A stretch of 32,121 nt of DNA from Bacteroidales bacterium (GTDB lineage Bacteria; Bacteroidota; Bacteroidia; Bacteroidales; TTA-H9). Position 1 is the stretch's first letter. Each line of letters opens with the position of its first letter. The stretch spans positions 1 to 32,121 of the forward strand of contig JAUSOY010000001.1 of NCBI GenBank assembly GCA_030656615.1. Direction: 5' to 3'. The notes below the pieces were generated by a model. It was not told where the DNA came from and did no database searches. It was given only the letters and a program-made list of their open reading frames with translations. A program made the position numbers and the translations under genes. Shown here piece after piece: positions 1 to 8,862 of this stretch.

Positions 1-137
1 TAACAAATTTGGGCAAGATATAAACACCTGATCGCTGCGTAAGCGTTATCGAATATTTTTTCGAAGTAAAAAATTCTTCACGCATTGAAAAAAATTATCA
101 GAAATCATGAAATGAAGGACTTTATGGACAGACACTA
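1..137. mobile_element. Insertion-sequence-like repeat end (left copy, partial)
   Basis: Positions 25-137 are the exact reverse complement of 32009-32121 at the other edge of the window: 113 bases with no mismatch. The outer end reads GTGTCTGTCCATAAAG on the minus strand. Unique sequence begins after 137, where a truncated T9SS sorting-domain frame starts. At the other copy the unique side is a truncated hsdS, so the repeat interrupts a different gene at each edge, as expected for a dispersed insertion sequence. Both unique flanks begin with TA next to the repeat, which may belong to the element or to a target duplication. No transposase is visible and the IS family could not be assigned. Confidence 0.6.
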
Positions 138-231
138 TTTAAATGTTGAATTTCTGGCGCACGGACTATTTTTTATAAAACTCACGGGTAAGGATAAAGT
201 TATCATCAAAAAGTTTAATAAAATAAATTAG
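138..231 (+). pseudogene. C-terminal fragment of a type IX secretion cargo protein (sorting domain)
   Basis: The open frame running out of the repeat encodes about 31 residues ending in HGLFFIKLTGKDKVIIKKF and a TAG at 229-231. This matches the Bacteroidota type IX secretion C-terminal sorting domain, whose last strands have the pattern G-h-Y/F-h-h-K-h ... K-K-F-x-K. Such tails direct secreted proteins through the PorSS/T9SS outer-membrane machinery and are cleaved. The rest of the protein is cut off at the repeat boundary near 137, so its function is unknown. There is no start codon of its own; this is the 3' remnant of an interrupted gene. Confidence 0.55.
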
Positions 232-232
232 A

Positions 233-532
233 TCGTATGATCTTGTCAGCTTGAGAATCATCGGTAAGTCTAAAGTCTTTATAAATCGGATTACTACATT
301 TATTGGTTCTGGTGAAAAACAAATCACACCGAATCATACTTCTTCCTTCCAAATTTCCCTGAAGAAATTAGCTTAATCATCCTTCACCGCACAGCATATA
401 AAGTTTGGAAATGGAAACCGTTTTCAGGGTCTTGGGATTATTCCGGATGTTGTGGTTAACCGGAGCATCGAAGGCGTGGTGAATAAGAAAGATGAAATTC
501 TTGCGAAAGCAATTGAATTGTTATCAAAATAG
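233..532 (+). pseudogene. Decayed C-terminal remnant of an S41-type processing protease
   Basis: One frame reads INRITTFIGSGEKQITPNH, then TAA at 374-376, then continues in the same frame as KFGNGNRFQGLGIIPDVVVN ... DEILAKAIELLSK to TAG at 530-532. The GIIPDVVVN segment followed by a helix with DEIL-KAIELL resembles the end of the S41 (CtpA/Tsp-like) peptidase domain, where G-I-x-P-D-h precedes the C-terminal helix. The in-frame stop, absence of a start codon and lack of the catalytic Ser/Lys region mark it as a remnant. The family call rests on a short motif and is moderate. The following 533-711 holds nothing I recognise. Confidence 0.45.
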
Positions 533-711
533 AAATTATAAATTAGCGGTAATTTATGTTATTCCAATTGGAGGCGTCATTAAAACAATCTTTTTTTGGC
601 GACGACGATTTGTGTTTTAATTCATCAGATAGAAAATAATGAATTTAGCTGATTCGAAAATACCTTCTCACGGCTAAGGCTTGAAATGTTATATGATAAA
701 ATCAAAAATCT

Positions 712-1461
712 ATGAATAAGATCGTAAAAAGAACGCTGATCGGTAGCGGTATTCTGATTCTGTTGATTGGCATTTTCTTCGTTGGATATATGCTTAAGGC
801 GAAATCAGAAATAAAAAAAATGGTAACGATAGAAACCGGTGAATTGGCTCCGAATGTTTTCGCCATAAAGGATTCATTTGTAAATATGTTTTTGATAAAA
901 GACAGCTTAGGATATATTGCTATTGATGCGGGTAATGATATTGATGTTGTATCGGAAGAATTGAAAAAGCTGAATATTAACCCGGAAGAGATTTTGGCTG
1001 TTTTTCTCACCCATACCGATGGTGATCATGTGGCTTCTTTACCCTTGTTTAAGAATGCCGATGTTATCATTTCACAGCAGGAAGAAGATATGATTAATGG
1101 GAAAAAACAGCGGTTTTTATTGTGGGGAAATAGCATTGGAGGTCGCGAATACAGAAAAATGGAAGATGGACAGAGTCTTCGGTTCGGAAGTACTTCTGTT
1201 AAAGGAATTCTTGTTCCTGGCCATTCACCGGGCTCCATGTGCTATCAGGTAAACGAAATATATCTTTTTACCGGAGATGTTATGAGCCTGGAAGCAGGTA
1301 AAATGGCTGCTTTCAGTTCATTTTTTAATATGAATACAAAGATGGCACTTCAGTCTATGAAAACGCTGACTAAAATCCCGGGAGTGAAATATATTTTTAC
1401 CGCTCATAATGGTTATAGTGATGATTATCAGAAAGCTGTAAATGACTGGAGTTATCATTAA
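712..1461 (+). CDS. Membrane-anchored metallo-beta-lactamase-fold hydrolase
   Basis: A 249-residue protein with one N-terminal membrane segment (residues 9-28) followed by an MBL-fold domain. The zinc motif HTDGDH is at 101-106 (H101, D103, D105, H106), with H171 in PGHSPGS, D189 in FTGDV and H232 in TAHNG, so the full two-metal ligand set is present. The GHSPGS segment is typical of glyoxalase II-like and general MBL hydrolases rather than true beta-lactamases. The substrate is not deducible. The topology places the catalytic domain outside the cytoplasmic membrane if the anchor is N-in. It stands alone, between gene remnants and a methyltransferase gene 69 bp downstream. Confidence 0.85.
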   Translation: MNKIVKRTLIGSGILILLIGIFFVGYMLKAKSEIKKMVTIETGELAPNVFAIKDSFVNMFLIKDSLGYIAIDAGNDIDVVSEELKKLNINPEEILAVFLTHTDGDHVASLPLFKNADVIISQQEEDMINGKKQRFLLWGNSIGGREYRKMEDGQSLRFGSTSVKGILVPGHSPGSMCYQVNEIYLFTGDVMSLEAGKMAAFSSFFNMNTKMALQSMKTLTKIPGVKYIFTAHNGYSDDYQKAVNDWSYH

Positions 1462-1530
1462 GATTTCTGAGAATAAGGGGTTTCTATCGTTATTAAAATA
1501 TTCAATCAACCGAATTTAAATTTCTTTTAC

Positions 1531-2469
1531 ATGCAATTTTTTGAAAGAGTGTTCAACGAGTCCGATATCATTCTTACGGAGGGTGCTTTTGTAGAACGCC
1601 TGAAATCCGAATATAAGCTCCCCTTGGATGAAGATTTGAATCATGCCGGACTGTTATATTCTCATCCGGAAACACTGGAATCGCTTTACCGGCAATACAT
1701 CGATGTGGGACAAAAGCATTTGTTGCCTCTTATGCTGATGACACCTACCCGGAAATTAAATGCTGAATCGCACAAGCGATCCAAGTACCACCAAAAGGAT
1801 ATTGTTGCGGATAGTTGTTCGTTTTTGAATACCATCCGGGATAGCTATGGGTCTTATTCTCAAAAAATTATGCTCGGAGGATTCATGGGCTGTAAAGGCG
1901 ATGCCTATAGCAGCAAGGATGCCTTGGGAACAGAAGAAGCACGAAAATTCCATCAATTTCAGTGCCATCAATTTCAGAAACAATCGGTCGATTTTCTTTT
2001 TGCTGGAATTATGCCCGAAATTCATGAGGCTACCGGAATGGCTCTGGCAATGGCTGAAACAGGCATCCCCTATATTATTAGTTTTATGATTAGGAAGGAT
2101 GGATGTTTATTGGATGGAACATCCATTAGTGATGCCATTGCTTTGATAGACGATGCAGTAGAAACCCCTCCGGTATGTTATATGACCAATTGCGTTCATC
2201 CGGCCAACCTCAGGCAGGCACTCCAGAGTGATAGAAATTATAACCGGCCTGAACTTAAGCGTTTTAAAGGAATACAGGCCAACGCATCGGCTTTAAGCCC
2301 GGAGGAATTGAATAATTGTGGCATATTAAAACAGGACGATTTTGGTGCTATGATTAACGAGATGCAGAATTTATACGACACTTATAAGCTTAAAATTTTC
2401 GGCGGTTGTTGCGGAACAAATGATGTTTTTTTAAATGATTTAGCATCAGTGTTGGAAAATAATCGTTAA
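1531..2469 (+). CDS. Homocysteine S-methyltransferase family protein
   Basis: 312 residues covering a single homocysteine-binding (S-methyl_trans) barrel. The start ILTEGAFVERL matches the usual 'hDGahGT' strand. The zinc cysteines are present: C221 in MTNCVHP and C293-C294 in FGGCCGT near the C-terminus. The family transfers a methyl group to homocysteine, from S-methylmethionine in MmuM-type enzymes. No folate or cobalamin domain follows, so it is a stand-alone domain and not MetH. The residues around the entry strand (TEGAFVERL rather than DGAMGT) are divergent, so the methyl donor is uncertain. Transcribed in the same direction as its neighbours, without obvious operon coupling. Confidence 0.8.
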   Translation: MQFFERVFNESDIILTEGAFVERLKSEYKLPLDEDLNHAGLLYSHPETLESLYRQYIDVGQKHLLPLMLMTPTRKLNAESHKRSKYHQKDIVADSCSFLNTIRDSYGSYSQKIMLGGFMGCKGDAYSSKDALGTEEARKFHQFQCHQFQKQSVDFLFAGIMPEIHEATGMALAMAETGIPYIISFMIRKDGCLLDGTSISDAIALIDDAVETPPVCYMTNCVHPANLRQALQSDRNYNRPELKRFKGIQANASALSPEELNNCGILKQDDFGAMINEMQNLYDTYKLKIFGGCCGTNDVFLNDLASVLENNR

Positions 2470-2545
2470 ATCGGACTCAATGAGATGAATAAACTCATAA
2501 AATTGATATAGTTTTAGTTTAATATCGCATTAAAACCCTGAAAAA

Positions 2546-2893
2546 ATGGCGCTTGATATTCTTCAATCAGTAGAAATCATCGAAACGATGGAAAATTATA
2601 TCGAAAGCATTCGTCCGCATGAATCTATCCGGCACAATTTGGATATTGCCTATAAAATAGAAAACCAGAGTATTATCATTTATGAAATTCGACCATTATA
2701 TTTGAAACCGGGAAAATATATTGACTCTCGGGTAGCAAAAACCACCTACGTTCACACACAAAAAGTTTGGAAGATTTATTGGTTGAGGGCCAGTGGAAAA
2801 TGGGAAAGTTACACGCCGGTTCCGGAAGTGAAAACTTTAAATGAATTTCTTGAAGTGATAGACGATGATAGTAGAGGGACTTTTTGGGGTTAG
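2546..2893 (+). CDS. DUF3024-like small protein
   Basis: 115 residues, cytoplasmic, with no signal or membrane segment. The pattern EIRPLY, then VAKTTYVHTQKVWKIYWLRA, KWESYTP and a final IDDDSRGTFWG fits the DUF3024 family, in which an Arg/Trp-rich beta sheet ends in D-x-x-G-x-F-W-G. The function of the family is not known. It starts at ATG 2546, 76 bp after the methyltransferase gene. 2894-3183 downstream is non-coding and ends with a promoter for the next gene. Confidence 0.75.
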   Translation: MALDILQSVEIIETMENYIESIRPHESIRHNLDIAYKIENQSIIIYEIRPLYLKPGKYIDSRVAKTTYVHTQKVWKIYWLRASGKWESYTPVPEVKTLNEFLEVIDDDSRGTFWG

Positions 2894-3063
2894 GATAAAT
2901 GGCTTATATTATTTTCTGATTCAATGTTTTCGAAAATTTTTCACTTATTGCGATATTCATGATCTTTCATCAAGCGATTATCCGCGGATTACATAAGTAT
3001 ACTCCTGATATATATCGCACAGTAAAAATTCTATGTCAATAATTTTTGAATAACAAAATTGTG

Positions 3064-3071
3064 TATGTTTG
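3064..3071 (+). promoter_or_regulatory. Bacteroidota -7 element (TATGTTTG)
   Basis: TATGTTTG fits the TAnnTTTG -7 consensus used by the Bacteroidota primary sigma factor. A TTTG at 3045-3048 lies 15 nt upstream, slightly shorter than the usual spacing. Transcription would begin near 3077, giving a leader of roughly 107 nt before the gene at 3184. Confidence 0.4.
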
Positions 3072-3183
3072 TTATGTTCGTTCGTATAATGATTTTTATT
3101 GTTGGGCGAATTGTGGATGAGTTCTTGGTTTCGTTTTTCATTTGATTAATGGAATAGTGATATAATTACTTTATTGTATTATT

Positions 3184-3945
3184 ATGTACAACAACAAACA
3201 ATTAGGAAACTTGAGATTGTCAGCAATTGGTATTTTAACTTTTTTATTAGCGCTTTCTGTTGATGCGCAGGACACCTTACGGCGCAATAAAAACCAGCGT
3301 CTGGCAAAACCAGGAGAAGATGTCGAAACCTATTCCATTGTCTACCATTCTCTGGATTCGAGTCGAGGGGCAATGGTTAAAACCTATTCAGCCGATTGGA
3401 AATTAGTGTATGAGACTTCTTATTCAGACTACGAGAAACTTATTGCGGATGGGATTTCCAAAACCTGGTACCCTGACGGTCAATTGAAACGTGAAATCAA
3501 TTATAAGAAAGGCCTTCTTCATGGATGCTTTGAAAGTTGGTATCCCGACGGAACATTGAAACGAAAAGATAAGTACAGTAATGGTGAAGTTATGAACGGA
3601 CAGTGCTTTGGTCGCGATGGGAGTGATACTACTTGGTATAAATATGAAATATGGCCTGAGTATCCTGGTGGTGAAAGGGCATTCCATAAATTTTTAGAAT
3701 CCAATATTAAATACCCTGATAAGGCTCGGAATAAACATAAAAGTGGAACTGTTTATTTGCAATTTTGTGTTGAAACAGATGGAACTATTTCAGATATTGT
3801 TATACTTAAGGGAATTTGTGAATCCCTTGATAAAGAAGCTTTAAGATTGGCCAGCAAAATAGAACAATGGAAACCGGGATTTATTGATGGTGTCCCGATA
3901 AGGTTAATAATGAATATGCCCATTAAATTTACACTTTCCGATTAA
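3184..3945 (+). CDS. Secreted protein with MORN-like repeats and TonB C-terminal domain
   Basis: 253 residues. The N-terminus carries a signal peptide (hydrophobic core LSAIGILTFLLALSV, then DAQ). The middle has three MORN/YwqK-type units: GISKTWYPDGQLKREINYKKG, LHGCFESWYPDGTLKR and the following NGEVMNGQ. From about residue 158, PEYPGGERAFHKFLESNIKYPDKARN...GTVYLQFCVETDGTISDIVILKG is a TonB C-terminal (energy-transducing) domain with the usual YP-x-x-AR and G-x-V-x-h-x-F-x-V signature. Full TonB carries a cytoplasmic-membrane anchor; here the export signal suggests a periplasmic or lipidated partner instead. No ExbB/ExbD or receptor gene is nearby. The TPR gene follows 20 bp downstream, probably as an operon. 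Confidence 0.75.
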   Translation: MYNNKQLGNLRLSAIGILTFLLALSVDAQDTLRRNKNQRLAKPGEDVETYSIVYHSLDSSRGAMVKTYSADWKLVYETSYSDYEKLIADGISKTWYPDGQLKREINYKKGLLHGCFESWYPDGTLKRKDKYSNGEVMNGQCFGRDGSDTTWYKYEIWPEYPGGERAFHKFLESNIKYPDKARNKHKSGTVYLQFCVETDGTISDIVILKGICESLDKEALRLASKIEQWKPGFIDGVPIRLIMNMPIKFTLSD

Positions 3946-3965
3946 TAGAAACACATCAAAATGCC

Positions 3966-4619
3966 ATGAGGAAAATGTTAATTATTGTATTTTTATACTT
4001 TTTTGGAGTGCATTCTATGGCACAAGAAGCAATAGGTGGACTTAATGAAGCATTGGATTTACTTGCTGAGGCAAAGACGGCGTTTGATAATGGAAATTCT
4101 CCACTTGCTGAAAAGAAACTCGAGAAATCTATCGCGACATTTCCATACGAACGAACCGCTCATACATTAATGTTTAAGGTTCTCAACAATCAATCGCTTC
4201 ATGAAAAAGCATTACTTTATCTCGGAAAAGCAATGGCAATCTTTGAGGAGGATGATGAATTTTATTATTATGTCGCAAAAACACACCAAGTGATGGGACA
4301 AAACGAGAAAGCCCTGATAGCCTATAATGAGGCAATCCATTGGGCTAAAAAAAATGGTGAGGATTATCCAATCGTATTTGATTATTACGCCGGAAGGGGT
4401 AAATGTTTATTAAGAAAAGATCTCTATAAAGAGGCTTTGGCCGACTTCGAATATTCCATAAAACTAAATAATAAACACTCGTCTGTGTACATATATCAGG
4501 GTTACGCCCTAATGAAACTTAACCGAAAGGATGAAGCCTGCGAGAGTTGGAAAAAGGCCATTCAGCTCGGAGGAGCCAGTGTTAAGAAAAAATACGATAA
4601 ATATTGTGCTTGTAAATAA
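3966..4619 (+). CDS. Secreted tetratricopeptide-repeat protein
   Basis: 217 residues with a signal peptide (MRKMLIIVFLYFFGVHSMAQ). The rest is built of TPR units: LLAEAKTAFDNGNSPLAEKKLEKSI, ALLYLGKAMAI, YYVAKTHQVMGQNEKALIAYNEAI, YAGRGKCLLRKDLYKEALADFEYSI and IYQGYALMKLNRKDEACESWKKAI. TPRs are protein-binding scaffolds, so this is likely a periplasmic adaptor, possibly acting with the TonB-C protein encoded just upstream. The specific partner is unknown. The last unit ends with KKKYDKYCACK, a common end for Bacteroidota TPR proteins. Confidence 0.75.
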   Translation: MRKMLIIVFLYFFGVHSMAQEAIGGLNEALDLLAEAKTAFDNGNSPLAEKKLEKSIATFPYERTAHTLMFKVLNNQSLHEKALLYLGKAMAIFEEDDEFYYYVAKTHQVMGQNEKALIAYNEAIHWAKKNGEDYPIVFDYYAGRGKCLLRKDLYKEALADFEYSIKLNNKHSSVYIYQGYALMKLNRKDEACESWKKAIQLGGASVKKKYDKYCACK

Positions 4620-4957
4620 GGTCTGGGCAGATTGATTTTAGATTCGATAGGTAAGGTGATGCGGCCCAATCCGATTTTACTGTTATCCAGTTAAGGCATT
4701 TTTTGCGCAGTAAAGTTTCGTCGTGAACACGTATAATCTTCAAAATCAGATATGATAAGGAGGCATTAAAATCTTATTTCTGCTTATGAAAATGAATAAA
4801 TCAATTTTTTTGTTTCTTAGTGATTGATGATGATGTTATGTGTTACATGATAAAATACCATTTGTAATAATTTGATTTAGCGATGAAAACTTGATTTCAA
4901 TCATGCGCTTAAATACCCAAACATTTAGACTACCTTTGCGGCCTTTATTAATAATAC
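4620..4957. other. 338-bp intergenic region
   Basis: No gene seen on either strand. It is AT-rich and ends in the promoter of the DEAD-box helicase gene. No clear terminator hairpin after the TPR gene and no RNA gene were recognised. Confidence 0.5.
4931..4938 (+). promoter_or_regulatory. -7 element of the DEAD-box helicase promoter (TACCTTTG)
   Basis: TACCTTTG matches TAnnTTTG exactly, 20 nt before the ATG at 4958. Expected transcription start is about 4944, giving a very short leader. No clean -33 TTG at the usual distance. Confidence 0.5.
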
Positions 4958-6241
4958 ATGACATTCAAGGATTTAGAGATTATCGAACCCATACTGAAGG
5001 CACTTAAGGCAGAAGGCTATATACATCCCACCCCTATTCAGGAACAATCAATACCCATTTTATTACGAGGAAAAGACTTGCTTGGCTGCGCCCAAACAGG
5101 TACAGGAAAAACGGCGGCGTTTGCCATTCCTATTTTGCAACATCTTTACCTCGACAAGCAGCGAAACCGTGGCCCCTTGAAGGTTAGAGCGCTCGTAGTA
5201 ACGCCTACCCGCGAGTTGGCAATACAGATTTCAGAGAGTTTTACCGTTTATGGAAAACATACAGGAATCAGAAACACCGTGGTTTTTGGAGGTGTGAAAC
5301 AAGGTTCTCAAACCGATGCTCTTCGCAGGGGAGTGGACGTCTTGATAGCCACACCCGGAAGATTGCTCGATCTCATTAATCAGGGTTTTATAACCTTGAA
5401 AGACATTAAATATTCTGTATTGGACGAGGCCGATCAAATGCTGGATATGGGCTTCATTCATGATGTACGGAAGATAATCGCCATGCTGCCTTCCGGACGC
5501 CAGTCCTTGTTTTTTTCGGCAACCATGCCTCCTGATATCATTGATTTATCGCGCAAATTGCTCGGTAATCCTGAAAAGGTGAGTATAATGCCCGAGCAAA
5601 CTACCGCCGAAAAGGTTGAACAATCGGTTTACTTTGTCAGTAAAAAGGACAAACCCAATCTGTTGATTCATTTGCTTAGGACGAAAGGATTTAAGTCTGT
5701 GTTGGTTTTTTCGAGAACCAAGCATGGAGCTGACAAGGTCGTTAAGGTACTGGAAAAGGCAAATATTAAAGCAGAAGCCATCCATGGCAATAAATCGCAG
5801 GTGGCACGTCAAAGAGCGTTGGGAAATTTTAAAAATGGGAAAACGAGCGTTCTGATTGCTTCCGATATCGCAGCCAGAGGCATTGATGTGGAAGAATTAT
5901 CACTGGTCGTGAATTTTGATATGCCAAATGTCCCCGAAACCTATGTTCATCGGATAGGCCGAACAGGCAGGGCAAGTGCCAGTGGTATTGCCATTTCTTT
6001 TTGCGATATGGAGGAGAGGCCTTTTCTGGCACTTATTCAGAAATTGATCAACCAGAAAATTCCTGTAATAACAGATCATCCTTTTGTTGGAGGAAGTCTT
6101 GAAGTAGCTGAGAAAGCCCCACCCCGGCCCCATAGATTGCCAGCCCATTTACCATTTCCGAAGCATGGCACTTCTAAAGAGAGTAATAAGCCACGCAATT
6201 TCAGAAAACCGGGGGCACAACGGCAGGATCGAAAAAAATAG
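4958..6241 (+). CDS. DEAD-box ATP-dependent RNA helicase, RhlE-like
   Basis: 427 residues with the full helicase motif set: Q motif PTPIQEQSI (25-33), motif I AQTGTGKT (45-52), [14 protein letters not shown], motif II DEAD, motif III FSAT, then [25 protein letters not shown] and HRIGRTGR. The C-terminus is a short basic extension rich in Arg, Lys and Pro, as in RhlE-type enzymes, which remodel structured RNA during ribosome assembly and cold growth. The extension is short compared with CsdA/DeaD, and there is no DbpA RNA-binding domain. Single gene with its own -7 element. Confidence 0.92.
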   Translation: MTFKDLEIIEPILKALKAEGYIHPTPIQEQSIPILLRGKDLLGCAQTGTGKTAAFAIPILQHLYLDKQRNRGPLKVRALVVTPTRELAIQISESFTVYGKHTGIRNTVVFGGVKQGSQTDALRRGVDVLIATPGRLLDLINQGFITLKDIKYSVLDEADQMLDMGFIHDVRKIIAMLPSGRQSLFFSATMPPDIIDLSRKLLGNPEKVSIMPEQTTAEKVEQSVYFVSKKDKPNLLIHLLRTKGFKSVLVFSRTKHGADKVVKVLEKANIKAEAIHGNKSQVARQRALGNFKNGKTSVLIASDIAARGIDVEELSLVVNFDMPNVPETYVHRIGRTGRASASGIAISFCDMEERPFLALIQKLINQKIPVITDHPFVGGSLEVAEKAPPRPHRLPAHLPFPKHGTSKESNKPRNFRKPGAQRQDRKK

Positions 6242-6480
6242 ATCATTCTTTACACCTATTCCGAAATACAGCAGAATATTTTTTTGAAAAATCAATCAGA
6301 ACACTTGGTTTTGATAGTGTTTTAAATATTTGCAATGGAAAGTAATCAAGCCATTGTCTGTAATTTCAATGCAAATTAGTTAAAGGCTTTGTAATGGATG
6401 CGGGCAAGAGTCGGTAGTATTTTGTATTTTTATGGGGTAGGTTTTTTCGGTCGCAGACCAATTATAAATTTTCTTTCGCC

Positions 6481-7596
6481 ATGGAAATCCAGGAATTGCA
6501 GCAGTTAATTACAACAAAGCATATCGAAAATGTTGATTTGTCGGGAATCGATTTAAATGGTCTGGATTTTTCCACATGTCTAATAGAGAATGTATCATTT
6601 GTGCTTGAAGGGCAACAAAACAGAGAATTTAAGAATATCAATTTTAAAAATGCCCGGCTTATTAATGTTTCTTTTGAAGGTGCATTGATCGAAGATTGCG
6701 ATTTTGATGGCAGTGAGTCACTGTTGAAAAGAGTATCATTTAAGAAGTGCAAGATTAGTCAGAGCAGATTTCGGGGAACCACTATGATGTGGTGCGATTT
6801 CCGATACTCCGAAATACATGCGGTTACGCTGGAAGATGCCAAAATAGATTTTTGCGATTTTTATCGTGCATTTTTTGTTGGAGTCGTTATTTTTCGCAAA
6901 TCGAAAATAGCAAACAGCAGTCTGTATTACACCTATTTTGATGAGGGAGCTACCCTAAGGAAAGAAAATCTGGCTAATGGCAAATTATTGCAACAAGATA
7001 AAATTGCCTATCGCAAATTTCTTGTTGATTGGAATATTCATGGAACAGGTCCCCGAAAAAATGAGCAAAATCGCGAATCAGACTGGAAACCAGATAAATC
7101 TCTGGAAACACGCTTTGATAATGCAGAGGATATCTATAAAACCCTTAATGGTTTATGGATGAGTAAAGGGTTTATTGGTGATGCGAACTGGGCATATGTA
7201 AAAGGGAAAAAAATGGAACGCAGAAGGATGATTGCTGAACTAAGCGATCCAAGTCTTTCGTGGTATCAAAAAGCGAAAAATGTGACACTTATCCTTTGGA
7301 ATTTTATTTGCGATGCCATGTTTGGGTATGGTGAAAGTATGTTTAAAATGGTGGCATCGTATATTTTAATCATTTTTCTGTTTGCATATTTTTACTATGC
7401 ATCCAAAGAAGTATCGCTACCCAATTATACACGCGCCATCGGAATCAGCCTCAAAAATATGGTGGCTATGTCGTCTGATGAGGTCAGTAATGTTTCGCCT
7501 TTAATCGATTTCCTGAATATCATTCAAACAACCATTGGCATATTAATCACAGGTATTTTTGGTTTTATCCTGGGAAATAAAATTCGAAACCAATAG
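6481..7596 (+). CDS. Pentapeptide-repeat protein with C-terminal ion-channel-like membrane pair
   Basis: 371 residues. Residues 19-155 form a pentapeptide-repeat helix with the usual Leu/Phe every fifth residue (VDLSGIDLNGLDF, INFKNARLINVSFEGA, IEDCDFDGSE, IDFCDFYRAFF). A linker of about 120 residues (KIAYRKF...ERRRMIAEL) leads to two membrane segments (about 288-306 and 345-365), with FGYGESMFKM just before the first and a short re-entrant-like stretch between them. The order resembles two-helix ion-channel domains, but no TVGYG selectivity filter is present. Probably an inner-membrane protein with a cytoplasmic repeat domain; function unknown. No operon partner. Confidence 0.7.
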   Translation: MEIQELQQLITTKHIENVDLSGIDLNGLDFSTCLIENVSFVLEGQQNREFKNINFKNARLINVSFEGALIEDCDFDGSESLLKRVSFKKCKISQSRFRGTTMMWCDFRYSEIHAVTLEDAKIDFCDFYRAFFVGVVIFRKSKIANSSLYYTYFDEGATLRKENLANGKLLQQDKIAYRKFLVDWNIHGTGPRKNEQNRESDWKPDKSLETRFDNAEDIYKTLNGLWMSKGFIGDANWAYVKGKKMERRRMIAELSDPSLSWYQKAKNVTLILWNFICDAMFGYGESMFKMVASYILIIFLFAYFYYASKEVSLPNYTRAIGISLKNMVAMSSDEVSNVSPLIDFLNIIQTTIGILITGIFGFILGNKIRNQ

Positions 7597-7685
7597 TGTT
7601 TGTATTCATATTTTTAATGAGCCATAGCCAAAAACAATAAGTACAAGACGATGGTCGATTTTGATGAGATTTGAAATGGATTGTA

Positions 7686-7693
7686 TATATTTG
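7686..7693 (+). promoter_or_regulatory. Possible -7 element (TATATTTG) upstream of the SPFH gene
   Basis: Exact TAnnTTTG match about 150 bp before ATG 7841. A TTTG at 7660-7663 is 22 nt upstream. Reasonable but not decisive given the long leader it implies. Confidence 0.3.
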
Positions 7694-7840
7694 ATAAGGA
7701 TTTTTATATGAAATATCGATGAGGGAGATTATGCGTATTTCCTTTTTTGACTCAAAGCGTATAATTAATTCCGAAGACCGTTTGTAATTGACTATCTTAC
7801 CGAAATCAACAGAATCGATTAACTAATTAAAATAAACAAG

Positions 7841-8698
7841 ATGTACAATCAGGATGCGGATAATTTGAGTAATGGCATAAAAAAAGTTTTAGAGAAAGCA
7901 CATTGGCGGAATTTATTAATACTTTTTGTCATGCTGCTGATAATATTTTTCTTTAAGCCATGGATACAAGTCGGGGCTGGTGAACGGGGAATCGTTCTCA
8001 ATTTTGGTGCTGTTCAGGACAGAGTTTTAGATGAGGGAATACATTTCAGGGTTCCCATTATGCAAGAGGTTATTCTTATGGATGTTAAAATTCATAAGGC
8101 CGTTACGGATGCTGCATCGGCCTCTTCCGATTTACAGGATGTAACCCTGGCGGTGGCACTCAACTATCATATTGTGCCCGATAAGGCTAATGTTGTGTAT
8201 CAGACCATCGGTGTAGAATTTAAAGAACGCATCATCGATCCTGCTATTCAGGAAGTAGTAAAAGCCGTTTCAGCCCGCTATACCGCCGAAGAACTTATCA
8301 CTAAAAGACCGGCTGTTAGTGCCGAAATGCAGAGTTCTTTAAAGGAAAGACTGTTGATGTATAACATTGCAGTTGATGCATTTTCACTGGTGTCGTTTAA
8401 TTTCTCGAAAATATTTACTGATGCTATTGAGGCGAAACAAACCGCAGAACAGAATGCCTTAAAAGCAAAAAGGGATCTGGATCGGATAAAAGTTGAAGCT
8501 GAACAGACCATTACCGCAGCAAGAGCAGAGGCAGAGGCATTACGTTTACAGAAAATGAATATCTCTCCCGATCTTATCGAGTTGCGGAAAATTGAAGCCA
8601 ATCTGAAAGCCATCGAAAAATGGAACGGAATACTACCACAGGTGACCGGAGCAGGTGCTGTACCATTTATTGGCGTGGGGGATGTAAAGAGGAATTAA
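7841..8698 (+). CDS. Prohibitin-like SPFH-domain membrane protein
   Basis: 285 residues. One membrane segment near the N-terminus (about 24-39), followed by VGAGERGIVLNFGAVQDRVLDEGIHFRVPIMQEVILMDVKI, the start of a band-7/SPFH domain of prohibitin type. The second half is a long charged coiled coil (AKQTAEQNALKAKRDLDRIKVEAEQTITAARAEAEAL), ending in IEKWNGILPQVTGAGAVPFIG, characteristic of bacterial prohibitin homologues. These form large membrane rings; HflK/HflC members regulate the FtsH protease. No partner or protease gene is adjacent, so the role here is open. Confidence 0.88.
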   Translation: MYNQDADNLSNGIKKVLEKAHWRNLLILFVMLLIIFFFKPWIQVGAGERGIVLNFGAVQDRVLDEGIHFRVPIMQEVILMDVKIHKAVTDAASASSDLQDVTLAVALNYHIVPDKANVVYQTIGVEFKERIIDPAIQEVVKAVSARYTAEELITKRPAVSAEMQSSLKERLLMYNIAVDAFSLVSFNFSKIFTDAIEAKQTAEQNALKAKRDLDRIKVEAEQTITAARAEAEALRLQKMNISPDLIELRKIEANLKAIEKWNGILPQVTGAGAVPFIGVGDVKRN

Positions 8699-8761
8699 TT
8701 TTTTCAACCATAGCAGAACGACAATATGCTGAGGTCAGTTTTACCATTTAAAACAGTATAT

Positions 8762-8798
8762 AATTTCCGGGGGACTTCATGCCTTCTCCGGAAATTTT
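8762..8798 (+). terminator. Hairpin, probable terminator after the SPFH gene
   Basis: Nine-base arms AATTTCCGG (8762-8770) and CCGGAAATT (8788-8796) with a 17-nt loop, followed by TT. It lies between the SPFH gene and creD. The U tract is short, so termination may be weak. Confidence 0.45.
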
Positions 8799-8862
8799 GC
8801 GTTTACAGCTGTAGAATTGTTCGAATTTCTATCATCAGTTACAATCAAATAATCAATTTCAA

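Noticed and set aside
3184-3945. A classical TonB protein
   Set aside because: It has a cleavable-looking signal, MORN-like repeats and no Pro-rich spacer, and no exbB/exbD is adjacent; only the C-terminal domain is TonB-like.
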